64,000 nucleotides of DNA, taken from positions 332,518 to 396,517 of the forward strand of contig JADCRB010000049.1 in assembly GCA_021464245.1 (NCBI GenBank), given 5' to 3'. How positions within the stretch are numbered: position 1 is the stretch's first letter; each line of letters opens with the position of its first letter. A program made the position numbers and the translations under genes. Below the pieces are notes generated by a model. That model was not told the DNA's origin and did not search any database. It was given only the letters and a program-made list of their open reading frames with translations. Below, piece by piece: positions 25,330 through 36,480 of the stretch. The stretch comes from Carallia brachiata. Its lineage: Eukaryota > Streptophyta > Magnoliopsida > Malpighiales > Rhizophoraceae.

Positions 25330-26720
25330 TGTCTCTGTGTTTTCTCTGTTTTTTTTTATTTTCTTTCAAAAATAAAATTACTTTGGGTTGTAGTTTTTTT
25401 TTTTTGTTTCCTTTCCATCTTTTTCTTTTTGATTTTTTGTTTTTATTGTCTTTATCTAATTTGGTAGTGGAATTGAATTTGGTGGATATGAATACCTACA
25501 AAGATGATCTCGCAGAAGATTGAAATAAAAGTATAGAGGACTCCGATGCCAAAGCTAATGCCCATGCCCATGGGAGTGGGAACAAAGGATGATGATGGTG
25601 GCAATGGCTTATGTGATTTGCACATAAAAATAGTGTGATCATATAAAGATTAAAATGCCTCAAGACTCACCATTTTACAGTCTTTGTGTATGTGATTCAA
25701 CTCTGAACTTTCTCTCTTCATTAATTAATCAATGCCAAGGATGCTGCTTAAATAATTTTGTTATTTGACTTCCTTGGAAAAAGCGAGGAGTCTTACTATA
25801 TATATGTATGTCACTCGATATGCATCCCTCTTAATTTGCTTCTCTCATTAACTCAATTTTGGTGTCCTCTCTTACTCTATCAGAAGTCATGGCCAAGCTG
25901 TTGTACATTTTTTACATCCGTGGTAGCATCTACTGTGACACTTATCATTGTGGATTTGAGACCCAGAAGACCACTTATATGGTTGGTGAGTGAGTGCAAA
26001 CTCTCATTGCAATTGCATGCAAATGTAGTAACTAATCTCAACAATTAATTTATATATCCATTAATGTTGCATTTTGACTTGGTCATATGAATGCTTTGCA
26101 CTATGATTAGGTGCTAGAGTGAGGATTGAGTACAAAAACAAGACAAGCATGGAGCTTAGATATAGTGTGTGGAGGGGCTAACAGAGGAGAAGGGAGAATA
26201 CATCATTAAGGTGGAGGATGACCAAGAAGACCAAATTTGTTAGTCAGTAGTCTGATGAGTGATTGCAAGAAGGCAGACCCCACAAAAAAAAAAAAGAATT
26301 TGAAGGAAATGGATGATTTTTGGAAGTAGAACGAGAAGAAAAAAGAAAGCACCTTCTAAAAAAAAAGAAGTAGAGTGGTAGAGAATTATGGGTGGGTGTC
26401 AATTTACTCCATTGTAGCAACTTCTTTTTACTATTTTTCTTTTTCTTCTTATTAGTATTATTTGTATTGAAAATCTAATGAATGGCATGGAGTTCTAACA
26501 ATGCGGTTTCCCCAGGAGAGTTTCTTGGGAATCAAGAAGAGGTAACGATGATGAGCAAGAAAATAGGACAGAAGTCGTGGTGGTTGCTTTGTTTTTTATT
26601 TTTTTTGCCTCGAGTCAAATACAACTTTAATATACTTTTTGTCTGTTTTGTTTTGTATTTTAACTTTTTTATAAGTATTGCTATTTTTTTTATCACTTTT
26701 TATTTAATCAAATGCTAAAG
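25330..26720 (+). other. MULE interior, no assignable gene
   Basis: Short plus-strand frames occur at 25329-25523, 25758-26048 and 26482-26718. None shows a domain I recognise, and none is long enough to be a transposase. They may include fragments of captured exons, but this cannot be shown from the sequence alone. Confidence 0.35.
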
Positions 26721-26858
26721 ATAACGGTCAAAGACTAATCCGTCACTAATAAGACTTAATTGAAACAAAACCATTAATATTTAGGACTCAAATGAAACGA
26801 CCCAAACATATAATTTTAAAAAGTCTAAAAGTATAGGACTCAAATTTTGCTTATCCCG
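26715..26858 (-). repeat. Right terminal inverted repeat of the MULE
   Basis: The reverse complement runs CGGGATAAGC...GTCTTTGACCGTTATCTTTAG, matching the left TIR across its length with scattered substitutions. Confidence 0.82.
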
Positions 26859-27324
26859 TAATCTAATGCTTTGAAGAAGTGCCATTATAAGTATAAAGCA
26901 TGGCAAGTTAAGCAAAAAGAAAGCAGCTTATCTTAACTGGCTAAAAACTAAAGTGTGCTACATGATTAAGCCTTAGGAAGAAAAACTTTTCAAAGAGAAA
27001 GATGTCAAGAAAGACAAACGTCTTATTTCTTTTGCAGTGATATTTTGGTGGAATGCTTTATCCCTTAGGCTTACACACATATTTATAGTTAAAGTTCACT
27101 ACTTGGAAAGGAAATACTTTAATGACATGATCAAAACGAAAAGGAAACTAGCACCATATAATTCTTGGAATATGTCGTCTACTAAAACATTCAAAGATTA
27201 TGCCTAGAATGTTTTTGAAATATGCTTGGAATATCCTCGATATACTTGGGAATCAAGTCTTCTCAATTCTTCTTGGAATTGGGCTTCTGACGGTTCCTTC
27301 AATCCATGAAATCTTGGTTACCTA

Positions 27325-27785
27325 TTGTATATTAGCCTGATCAATAGTTTTACTATTCTTATCAAACTATTTTCTACTAACCAATTGGAAAATGCAAAAT
27401 TGATTCCTCTCTCCACAAAAGATGATGCCATAACTTTTTGGGATGACATTTTGTTATTGCAAAATTTGATTGAAATGGTCATCTATAGCATATTTTTGGC
27501 TTCAATATTCATTCTTGTATATAGTTAAAACTTACTCAAATTTACTATCTAATGTTTTGAGGAAATGCCATTAGAAGTATAAAGTGTAGCAAGTTAAGTA
27601 AAAAAAAAAAAAGCATATTATCTTAACTCACTAAAAACTAAAGTGTGCTAAGGAAATATTATGTATTGCACACATTAAAAAGATTTAGTGCCAGTAAGTT
27701 TAATCTTAATGTTATGAAACTCACAGTATCATTAGTCAAATAAATATCTCAAACTTGCACAACACATTGACTTAATTCTAATAAT
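27325..27785 (+). repeat. Unidentified dispersed repeat, copy B
   Basis: Starts within the repeat at gatcaatagttttactattc and runs through gggatgacattttgttattg, caaatttactatctaatg and cactaaaaactaaagtgtgc to cttaattctaataatgtg. It retains the uninterrupted sequence at the site where copy A carries the MULE. It stops at a TG microsatellite. Confidence 0.8.
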
Positions 27786-27812
27786 GTGTGTGTGTGTGTG
27801 TGTGTGTGTGTC
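27783..27812. repeat. (TG)n microsatellite
   Basis: A run of TG dinucleotides immediately after copy B of the dispersed repeat. The hypothetical ORF starting here (MCVCVCVCV) is an artefact of it. Confidence 0.9.
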
Positions 27813-27916
27813 TATGTCTATGTGTGTGTAATTCGGTTATTTGCATCCTCTTGTTATTTTTATGTTGTGTTTATTCAAAAAAAAAAAAGATATTGTGTTT
27901 TTTTATACTACCTACT

Positions 27917-28680
27917 TGCTGATCCTCTTAATTATGAGTTGATTAATAAGACACTATACATTTTTAAAGAGGAATTTTAGAAAAAAGAGGAGATAAAGAT
28001 TTTTAAGGTGCCAAATCTAAAAAATTCCATTAGTGTTAATGAAAGAGAGTGAGTATGTACTCATGGTAAAATACATAGATATCAAAAGCTCAACAATTAT
28101 TGTTAAGGGGTTACGTTACTCTCCAACAATGGTTAGAGGGTAGAAAAAGGAAGTTTAACGATACTAATATGACTCAATGGATGAATTCTCTTACTCAAGC
28201 TTTAAAAATTATATTTCTGAATGTTACTTTTAGTTTGATAGACTACAATGATCATGCTATACATTAGGGCATGATCAATAGTTTTACTGCTCTTATAAAT
28301 TGTCTTCTACTAACCAAGTGGAAAATGCAAAATTGTTTCCTCTCTCCACCAACGATAATGTCCTAAGATAATTTGATTAAATTGGTCATATACGACATTT
28401 TTTGGCTTTAATATTTATTCTCGCATATAGTTAAAACACACTCATATTTGTGTTCTAATATGTTGAGGAAGTGCCATTAAAAATATAAAACATTGTGACT
28501 TAACAAAAAAGAAAGTAGATTATCTTAACTCACTAAAAATTAAACTGTGCTAACGAAATTTTACTTATTGCACAAATTTAAAAGATTTAGTCTCAATAAG
28601 TTTAATCCAACTGACAGTACTATTGGTTAAATAAATATCTGGAACTTGCACATTACGTTAACTTAATTCTAATAATATAT
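27917..28680 (+). repeat. Unidentified dispersed repeat, copy C
   Basis: The longest uninterrupted copy, about 760 bp, from tgctgatcctcttaattatg to cttaattctaataatatat. It shares with copy B the 3' part ggttaaataaatatctggaac. It carries stops in every frame over its length. Copies B and C lie head to tail about 130 bp apart. Confidence 0.8.
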
Positions 28681-29203
28681 TTTTGTAATTTGAGCGTGCC
28701 ACATTACACTGTTCTATTTTGAATAATTTAGTGGGCATCATTTATTAGCAATCTTTAACATTTTCACTTGATTTCATTTCAGTACAAATCATTCATCAAC
28801 TCTCTTCTAATGTTTGAGTTTTATGACTCCTCCTTTATCTTTTTTTTTTTTTTTTTTGCACATAAATTTAAGACAATTAAAGTCTAAATTTCTGCGAAGC
28901 CATCCTATCAGATTAAAAGCTTAAAAGTCTTTTAAATGCGACATGTAATGGGTATAAATTGTTTTCTATGTCATATGACAAATGGTGTTAGATTATTTCG
29001 CGATTTAAAAGCCAAAAGTCTTTTTCATGTTCCAGATTTGGAGCATTCAATTGTTCCTTCAAAGGGAGTTTTCCATAGGGTCTATGTCTATTATATTGAA
29101 AGTTATTGACTTATTAATTAACTTTTTTTAACAATGCTAACCTTTAATACATAATTTTTAAAGTAGTTACTTATAAATAAACAATTGAAAAGGTATTGAT
29201 CTA
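28681..29203. other. Spacer between repeat copy C and the copia 5' LTR
   Basis: AT-rich with a T-run at about 28840-28857. Nothing recognised. Confidence 0.45.
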
Positions 29204-29618
29204 TGTTAGAATATTCCCAATTATTATTCTTGGAGTAGACCCCAAAGAATACATATATTAAGGAATATTCATGATGTTGAATAATAAGGAAATAATCAAT
29301 TAAGTAACCAATATCGACCATTGATCTCAGTGTTGATGGACATATTGAATTAGGTCTAAACTTGTATATATATAACCAATCCTCTTTCTTCCTAACACAC
29401 ATGAAAACTCTATCTAAATGCGTGTGATTAAGATAAAATATCAGAAAAGAGAAATCAATTAGCAGGTTAAGGAGAACTCTCCAGACACATCAACGATTTT
29501 AGAATTACTTTCTGCTAATTTCAATTATGTTACCTAATGTTTATTTGTATGATTATATTCAGTTTCAATATTTGAAAGACTTATGTTTATAATGATAGAT
29601 TTATGATTAAATCTAACA
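29204..29618 (+). repeat. 5' LTR of the nested copia element
   Basis: Starts tgttagaatattcccaatta and ends ttatgattaaatctaaca. It pairs with 43963-44378. Conserved landmarks include aaggaaataatcaattaagta, cttgtatatatataac (likely TATA), cttcctaacacac and ttagcaggttaa. Confidence 0.9.
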
Positions 29619-29635
29619 TGTGATATTAAAGCATG
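29619..29635 (+). other. Degenerate primer binding site of the copia element
   Basis: tgtgatattaaagcatg follows the LTR end directly and resembles the iMet-complementary tggtatcagagc with several changes. Confidence 0.6.
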
Positions 29636-30239
29636 TGGTTTAGAAACTGAATATTTTTTGTGGATGACATACCTGACTTAAGATTGTTTTAATCGATTAA
29701 AAAAAAAATGGTGGGGTTTTATGTATGGTCCCCAAATCAAGTATATATTCGGTATGACCATTAAGAAGTGCAAAACAGTATATGAAATTATTCAATTCTT
29801 TGTGAAAATAGATAGTGCCAATAAAGGGATTGTTAATTCCTATTCCTATTAAGAAGTGGCATTAGTGACAATTAATTAGGAAAAAAAAAAAGAAAGCCCT
29901 TACGTTTTGGCCATTAGTCAGGCCACATGAATTGACGGCTTCTCTGAAAGTTAATTATATGAAGGGATGGTTAATTCCTTCATGATGGCAAAAAAAAAAA
30001 AAAAAGGTCTTTGATCATCATGCGTCATAAAGTAAAAGGGATTAAACATCATTATAAAAAAGGCCTTGTAAGTTTGGTAAACCATGATTAAAATGTAAGG
30101 AATTAAGAAATTTCTTACTATACTTTTAACTAAGGATGACGGTGAAAGTCAAACTGTTATATATATATCAAAAACACCTCAAACGGGAAATGAAGTGAAC
30201 CAAAAATGAACTGGGAAGCTTTTGCCAACAGTTTGAGTT

Positions 30240-30730
30240 TATTCTTCTTAAATCTTTAACTTCTTGTTCTAATAAATCTTGTTCTAAACCTACCAAAAAG
30301 AAATCCTTCTTCAAATCCAAAAAGTAGTTTGTATCCCTTGATACATACTATAAAAATCCTCTTCCAAGAAAACCAGAAAACCTTATAAAAAGTCTCAGTT
30401 TAGAGGTAAGTCTAAACAAAAGATTACAAACTTTAGTAAAGTGGTCTGTTATAAGTGTAATCAACCAGGTCACACTATTAAATTCTGTAAACTCAATAAA
30501 AGGATTCAAGAGATTGATCTTGATGAAGAAATTTTTCATAAAATTCAATCTCTTATTCTTGAAATTTTTGAATCTAATAATAGTTCATTTGAAGAATCTC
30601 TTCAATTAGATGAATTGGCAACAAGTCCAAATACTAGTTCTGATTCTGACATTGAAAACCAAATTAATGTTTTTACTAAATACCAAGAGTTTATTCTTAA
30701 GGTCATCAAGAACATTAATATATATATATA
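30240..30730 (+). pseudogene. Caulimovirid-like nucleocapsid (CCHC) fragment
   Basis: A Lys/Arg-rich run (KKTRKPYKKSQFRGKSK) precedes CYKCNQPGHTIKFC, a C-X2-C-X4-H-X4-C zinc knuckle. Then come KLNKRIQEIDLDEEI, a Ser/Glu/Asp-rich stretch and TKYQEFILKVIKNI. Basic tract, CCHC and a K-x-I-x-x-L/I-D-x-D-E-E-like helix is the order in the coat-protein C-terminus of plant pararetroviruses and their endogenous copies. It differs from the copia gag knuckle, which occurs separately at about 31800. Upstream sequence needs a frameshift and contains a stop; downstream it dissolves into stops. It is a broken fossil fragment. A gag piece from an unrelated LTR element is the alternative. Confidence 0.5.
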
Positions 30731-31199
30731 AGGAATTGTTAATCCCTTTAAAAAGAAGCAGCACTATAATTGTTGTGAATACTATGCAAAAGCTATGGGT
30801 TGAACTTATTTGGCCTAAACTTAATAAACTGCATGCACTGTGTTATGCTGAGGAAGGGCCCTAAAGAATTCTCAATTGCTTTAACGAGAATGACAGTGCT
30901 TAGTATATGATTGTTTACAAGGATAAAATATAGGGGCCTTTATAATGTTTGAAATTGAAAAATATTTAATATACATATTAAAATTAATTATAATATTGAC
31001 TTAAGATAGTGTGTTATAGGATTTCCTAAAGGAGAACCACAATACACTCTAATTGATTGAATCCGAATTATGGGCATTTATGATTTTGCAGCTATTACGA
31101 ATTACTTGTGTACTTAATTTGTTATTTTGTTCAATAAGTCAAACCTTTTTGAATGACATGAACAAGTCTATTTCTATTTAAGTGTTATGGATTTTGACT

Positions 31200-32662
31200 T
31201 GACATTACTGGTGAATAAACTCGTTATTATTATTGATTTAAGTAATGAGAAGGAGAAATTACACCATTAACGTAAGAATGAAATAACATATTAAGTTTTA
31301 TGTTTATAAAAAATTATTGTTACCAACAACATTAAGAAAACTATTTCACAAACAGAAGGTGCAAAAGAACATTTGCAGTTTGTGACAGAATTATTCTATT
31401 TTATGGGTAAGCCACTTGCTTAGTACTCCAATGATAGAGCTCACAATCATGAAGTTTATTAGATCGCAAGTTATGCAAGAGTACATTATTAAAATAACTA
31501 ATGTAGTAACAAGACTTAAGATCTTGGGATTGATAATAGAGGACTTTTTTCTTGTGAAGTTTATTTTGAACTCACTACTTTTTTAGTATGAGCCATTTCA
31601 TATTAATTACATCACTATATGATAAAGTGCAATATTAACAAGTTGGTTAGTATGCTTATTCAAGAGAAAATGAGCTCCATTAATCTTATGGGAAAGAAGA
31701 CTGGGAAAGGAATGAAAAGTGAAAGGCAACCATTTTAATGAAAAGAAATAGGCTACTAGTACTTCTCAGGCTAGAAAAAATGAACAAATGGGTGATAAGT
31801 GTCACTCTTGTAAAGAAGGCTAGACATTGTCAAGAAGATTACCCGAAACATTAAGTTTGATTCGAAAGGGAAGAAAATACCTTAGAATGTTTCAAATCAA
31901 ATTAAGTTAAAGTTCCTTATGATACTTGGTGGCTTGATTGGTGCTATTTATGTATCCAAGATGATAGAAGGATTCATTATGGTCTAGCTGTTTCAGTTTA
32001 TATAAGAATACTGATATTATTAGTTCAGTTTCTTACTAATGATTTTTGTAATTAAAACTTACAATATTTTGAGGAATCCTTACTTATTGTTCATCACATT
32101 GAAATCAAGTGTAGCATGATGAATGTTTGGATTATGAATCCAAAGAAAAGTGAGACTGGAGAGTAATGAGATTCTTATGAATCTAGATTTCACTAATCTC
32201 AGAACGTACGTGGATTGCATTAGGAGTAGGCAAACCAAACACTATAAGAAAGAAGTCATAAGAAGTGCCCAACTTCTTGAAATTGTACACGCCAATAATT
32301 ATAGACGTGTGACACTTTATCTCTTAATAAAAAAAATTATTTTATCACCTATATAGATGATTTTCGCATATAGTTATGTCTAATTGTTTTATGAAAAATC
32401 TCAATAATTGGATGACCTTGAGGTATCATAAAGGAGATTGAAAGGCAATTAGAAAAAGGTGAAAATCGTAAAATCGAATAAATATGTAAATATTACGAAA
32501 AAATATAATGATTCAGGACAGTGTTCAAGTTTAATTACGAGATTTCTTGAAAGTCATGACATATATGCACAGTATACTGTGTCAAGCAGAAAGTCGTATG
32601 ACATTTATGGCTGTGGCTATGAGTATAATGAGTAACTCCTTCATACCCAAATTTTGTGAATG
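31200..32662 (+). pseudogene. copia gag, protease and integrase N-terminal remnant
   Basis: Decayed in all frames but recognisable. LVSMLIQEK...INLMG is the gag C-terminal part. Around 31800 CHSCKEG and following is a zinc-knuckle remnant. Around 31910-31990 lie the protease surroundings (LGGLIGAIYVSKM). From 32150, NLRTYVDCIRSRQTKHYKKEVIRSAQLLEIVH matches the GAG-pre-integrase to integrase junction of TNT1-94-like elements. Toward 32600, RKSYDIYGCGYEYNE corresponds to the region after the integrase catalytic core. The sequence is cut at 32667 by the gypsy insertion. Confidence 0.75.
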
Positions 32663-32667
32663 TATAC
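32663..32667 (+). other. Left target-site duplication of the gypsy element (tatac)
   Basis: tatac directly precedes the 5' LTR and is repeated at 41662-41666 directly after the 3' LTR. Confidence 0.85.
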
Positions 32668-34645
32668 TGTAATACCCACTGTAATACCCAGAAATTTCTT
32701 GCAAGTTATATTATATATATTGGGTAAAAAAACAAAAAAAAAAAAGAGTTTGACGGGAAATTGTTTGTGATAGTGGGGGACAACAAAATTGGAAAATAAG
32801 TCAATGGAAGCATTGGATTAATTGAGAGTGGATTTTACAATAGAGCTCAAAAACTCTCGCTACACTAATGCTCAACTTTTAAGTGCCACAAAACTTTTTC
32901 CTATTGGACAACGTGGCATCACTTTATGCAATTGCTTAAACCATTTTTACTATTCCTCTAATCCTTTTACCATCTAGTTATTAACCGACTCTTCCTCCTA
33001 AGCCTACAATCACATTCCTCTGCTCTATCGTGCTCTTCCTTCACCTATAATATTTTCATTGCAATAAGCCAAGCCTCTCTAGTTCCTTGTTCTTATATAA
33101 TACATGTATTCTCTCAACCAATCACTTATCTCCTACATTGTGCTAATAGGCTAAAAAAAAATGTGCTTCCTTCACTCACATCGTTGCCTACATACAAGGG
33201 GTTCCTTCAAACAATAACATGGAAACCATACTACCAAGCCTCTCCCTACGTATACTTACTATCCCTATCAAGTTTCTAATCTAATTAATTATAAAGTCAA
33301 AAGAGTTGGTGTAGTTTTACACCACATAATAATTAAAAAATCCAATAAATTGCTATTAACCATGAGTTAGGAATTTCGTGGTATTCCTAAGCAAACACTT
33401 AAGAATTGAATGTAAGTCGATGAGCCCAGGTTATAAAACAGCTTACAAACTAGTTTTACAAATGAATTTGGGGAGTTTAAGACAACTTAACGACATCTCT
33501 CTCTTTTGTAACTAGTTTATAATCTGAGCTTGAGTATTAATTTGTCTTGTAATTCCTTTGATATGTGTTATAAGAACGACGGACGCCTTGCCAACACAAT
33601 TCAACTCAACTAGTTAGGTTTCAGAATACCTTTGTATACTGTGAGTAATCCTGACACGCATAACACGCTAGGTTACCTTGTTTGTTTATATATATTATTT
33701 GAGATAATTTTTATATGGTATCTAAAGAATCATTCTCTATGGTTTAAATTAATAAATTATATTCTAAGTGATAATCCTAGATAGAGGAGAGTGAGTTGCT
33801 ATATTTAATTATTATTATTGATATTTATGCCTGTTTCTTGTGACCATAAATACTTAAGGAATTGCTATTGTTGAAATTTAAGATAAGCATGGACATATCG
33901 AGTTGGGACGGGCTACTAGGCGCTCAACTACCGAAGACTGCGGTAGATAGTGTGCACACTGAGCTTGTATCCGTGGTACACCGCAGTAAGCAGGTGTGAC
34001 CACAATTGATCGTGACGGGGGAGAGACAGTGTTGGTTGGTTAACTTTTATGAAGTGTTTATTATTATTCGATATGCCTGTTGCTCTGCTCTCTAGTTATG
34101 TCCGTGAGATATTTACTTGACCTGTGACCTGGAGTTATACCTATGTTATTTTAGGCATGTACCTATTTACTTAGTCTATCCTGATCATAGTTAATATATT
34201 CACTCTCCCGTTTTATGTCCGTCAGGCCTATTCACTGAGATATCTGTATATCTCACTCTTTATTTTTGTTTTCTAATATTTTCAGGCTTTGAGACTCGAG
34301 TCCCTAGTAAACGATCGGAGCATTCCTAGAGGCTGCTGGGGGTACTTCCTTGTGTTTATGTGTTTATGTATATAGTAAACTTCGCTAGTACGGTCTTTCT
34401 TGTATGCCGGTATATATTTTTTGGGTTATGATATTGGGTCTCGTATGTTGGACCTTAGTTTTCTAAACATTTGGGCCTGTACTACCTTTTATTTATGATG
34501 AGCACTTGTGTTGTTTCAGCCTCTATTTTAGACCGAGAATTTTATTTTTGATGTTTCCTTGATTTAAGGCTTGCGGTTTTCTCGAGGTGGATCCTCCATC
34601 TGAGACAGTCGCACCGGTCACATGCTCAAAAGTTGGAATGTGACA
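32668..34645 (+). repeat. 5' LTR of the gypsy element
   Basis: Starts tgtaatacccac followed at once by tgtaatacccag, a 12-bp duplication of its own start that the 3' LTR lacks. Ends gttggaatgtgaca. It matches 39699-41661 at high similarity over the whole length. Confidence 0.93.
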
Positions 34646-34649
34646 AAGT

Positions 34650-34661
34650 TGGTATCAGAGC
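34650..34661 (+). other. Primer binding site, initiator Met tRNA
   Basis: tggtatcagagc, an exact iMet-complementary PBS, four bases after the LTR end. Confidence 0.93.
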
Positions 34662-34906
34662 TCAGTTTTCTTTTGTACACCTTATTGTATTCTTATGGGG
34701 AATATGCATTCTAAGTTCCTTGGGATTCGGTGTAGCATGCCACTTAATCCCATTACCTTAGAATGGATAGGCCCTGTGTCTTGATTGACGTATTGGCGGA
34801 GTTTAGGTTTTGTGGTTTGTTATCCCCAGCTAGGACTTGTTTTCTGTAATTTTTTTATTCATGACAACTAACATGTGAGGTGAGTATCTCGTGTCTATAG
34901 GATAAA

Positions 34907-36166
34907 ATGCCACCGAAAACTTGAGTTCCAGCAACTCGTGAGCCAGAGGCACTCAATGAAGAATCGAGACCACGTGACCCACTTGCAAACGGGCCGAGAT
35001 GACCCAGGAGTCGGTACATGCCACCGGTTGCAGAAATGTCCACTGCAACCATAGCCTCAGGAGAACAACAAAGAACGGCCATCACAGTTAAGGATCTGAC
35101 CTTGGGACTACAAAGGACACAGTAGGCCATACAGCAGATGGCTGGAACTCTAGCACGAGCCCCGGTACATCAACCATCAATGGGAGTTGATACGTCCTTT
35201 GTAGAGTTTATGAAACTGAAACCCCCTACTTATTCCCATCAAGAAGGGGAAGACCCAGAGACATGGCTAACGGAGATGGAGCGAAGACGTGACCCGATGA
35301 GAATTGATAATTACAGAAAGGTGGAGTTAGCTGCATATCGACTCACTGGAGAGGTCGTCTTGACCTGGTACAATGGTTGGAGGGATAGCTTGGGAGGCAG
35401 GACTGTTCCGGTAACTTGGGAACAATTTCGTGCGGAGTTTCTGAAAATTTAGTTACCTCAGAGCGTCCGGGATAGGAGGGCATATGAATTTGAGAAGTTA
35501 AGGCAGATGGGATGTACTATTGATGAGTATGAACGAGAATTTAGTCGCTTTGCCAAGTATGCCACATATTTAATTCAAGATGAAGAGCAGAAGGTGAAGA
35601 GATTTTTGAAGGGCCTTAACACTAGTATATACAAGAGTGTAATTTCGATGGATCTTAGATCATATTCGGCAGTAGTTGACTGGGCACGGATGGTGGAGGA
35701 GCGGACAAGAGAAGAACGTGATTATGCTCAACAAAGGAAGGTCAAATTTGATACCAGATCCCGAGGTGAAGGGAGTTCCAGAAGAACTGAAGAACTGACC
35801 CCACAAACTCGGCTACCTAAAAGAAGTCTCTCCTCGAGAGGAAGGATAAGCTATCCGTAGAGAGGGGGATTTCGTGCTTATTCAGGGGGTCCTTATACTG
35901 GACGAGGAACTAGTACTGTCAGTGGGAGTACACTGCTATGCCAGTATTGTGGGAATCTACACTCGGGGGTGTGTCGCCACCAGAAGGGTGCATGTTTCCA
36001 TTGTGGATAGACATGGCATATAATTAGGGAGTGCCCAGAGCTTGGAAGGAAACCTCGCTTAGCACCCTTACAGGCCTCGGTACCATCACATGTTGCAGGC
36101 CAATCAGGAGGGCAAGGTACTTCCAGGACAAGTAGCTCTAATGGAAGTCGTGGAGGTCGAGGATAA
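34907..36166 (+). pseudogene. gypsy gag (capsid and zinc knuckle), interrupted by stops
   Basis: Opens with MPPKT*VPATREPEALNEES. The retrotransposon gag core follows: FMKLKPPTYSHQEGEDPETW, then YRLTGEVVLTWYNGW, then AYEFEKLRQMGCTIDEYERE and QKVKRFLKGLNTSIY. A Ser/Arg-rich linker leads to CQYCGNLHSGVC and the zinc knuckle CFHCG*TWHIIREC, where a stop replaces the Gln expected after CG. Stops also lie at about 34922, 34997, 35122, 35449 and 35858. In active relatives gag and pol are one polyprotein that forms the virus-like particle. Confidence 0.9.
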
Positions 36167-36199
36167 ACATCGTCTGGGCGTGGACAGGCTCGGGTCTGT

Positions 36200-36480
36200 G
36201 CCATGGTACCCGGGGATGCAGAAGCTTCTAATGTTGTGGTAGCAGATACCCTCACTCTTTATTCTATTCCTATTAGAGCTTTATTTGATCATGGCTCCAC
36301 CCATTCATATGTGTCATACACATTAGCCGCTAAATTATCCGTCAATCCTAAACCCTTAACCACACCACTAACCGTACATAATCCTATAGGGGGAACCTTA
36401 GATGCTGATCAAGTGTGTGAGAAGTGCATAGTCCGAATAAAACAACATGATTTTAGTGTTGTTTGGTGGTGCTCGATGTG
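36200..36480 (+). pseudogene. gypsy aspartic protease region
   Basis: IPIRALFDHGSTHSYVS holds the active-site loop, D-H-G-S where active relatives have D-S/T/P-G-S/A. The downstream part (FDVILGMDWLAEHHASLDC) is in another frame at 36463 onward, so one frameshift lies near 36470. Confidence 0.85.

Larger units (their letters stand above)
24753..26858. mobile_element. Mutator-like element (non-autonomous MULE) with long TIRs
   Basis: 2106 bp. The left end starts GGGGTTAAATAAAACTTTAGTCC. The reverse complement of the right end starts CGGGATAAGCAAAATTTGAGTCC. Similarity continues for about 140 bp (TCATTTCATATGAGTCCTAA against TCGTTTCATTTGAGTCCTAA, and GCCGTTATCTTTGG against GACCGTTATCTTTAG). 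The target duplication is 9 bp, taatctaat, at 24744-24752 and 26859-26867; both flanks share one further g. Long TIRs with a 9-bp duplication are the hallmark of MULEs. No MURA-like transposase is visible. The interior has higher-GC stretches (25040-25200, 25530-25620) that could be captured host sequence. Confidence 0.85.
24216..26975 (+). repeat. Unidentified dispersed repeat, copy A, split by a Mutator-like element
   Basis: Left part 24216-24752, right part 26859-26975. Matching phrases with the copies downstream include ttcttctaattatgaactgg, acctttttaaagagga, gaccaatagttttacaattctt, ttatgggatgacattttgtc and gtgccattataagtataaag. The right part continues exactly where the left part stopped once the inserted element is removed. 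It may be a decayed transposon or gene-derived sequence; I cannot name it. Confidence 0.8.

Noticed and set aside
27786..27980. ORF starting MCVCVCVCV
   Set aside because: Product of the TG microsatellite.
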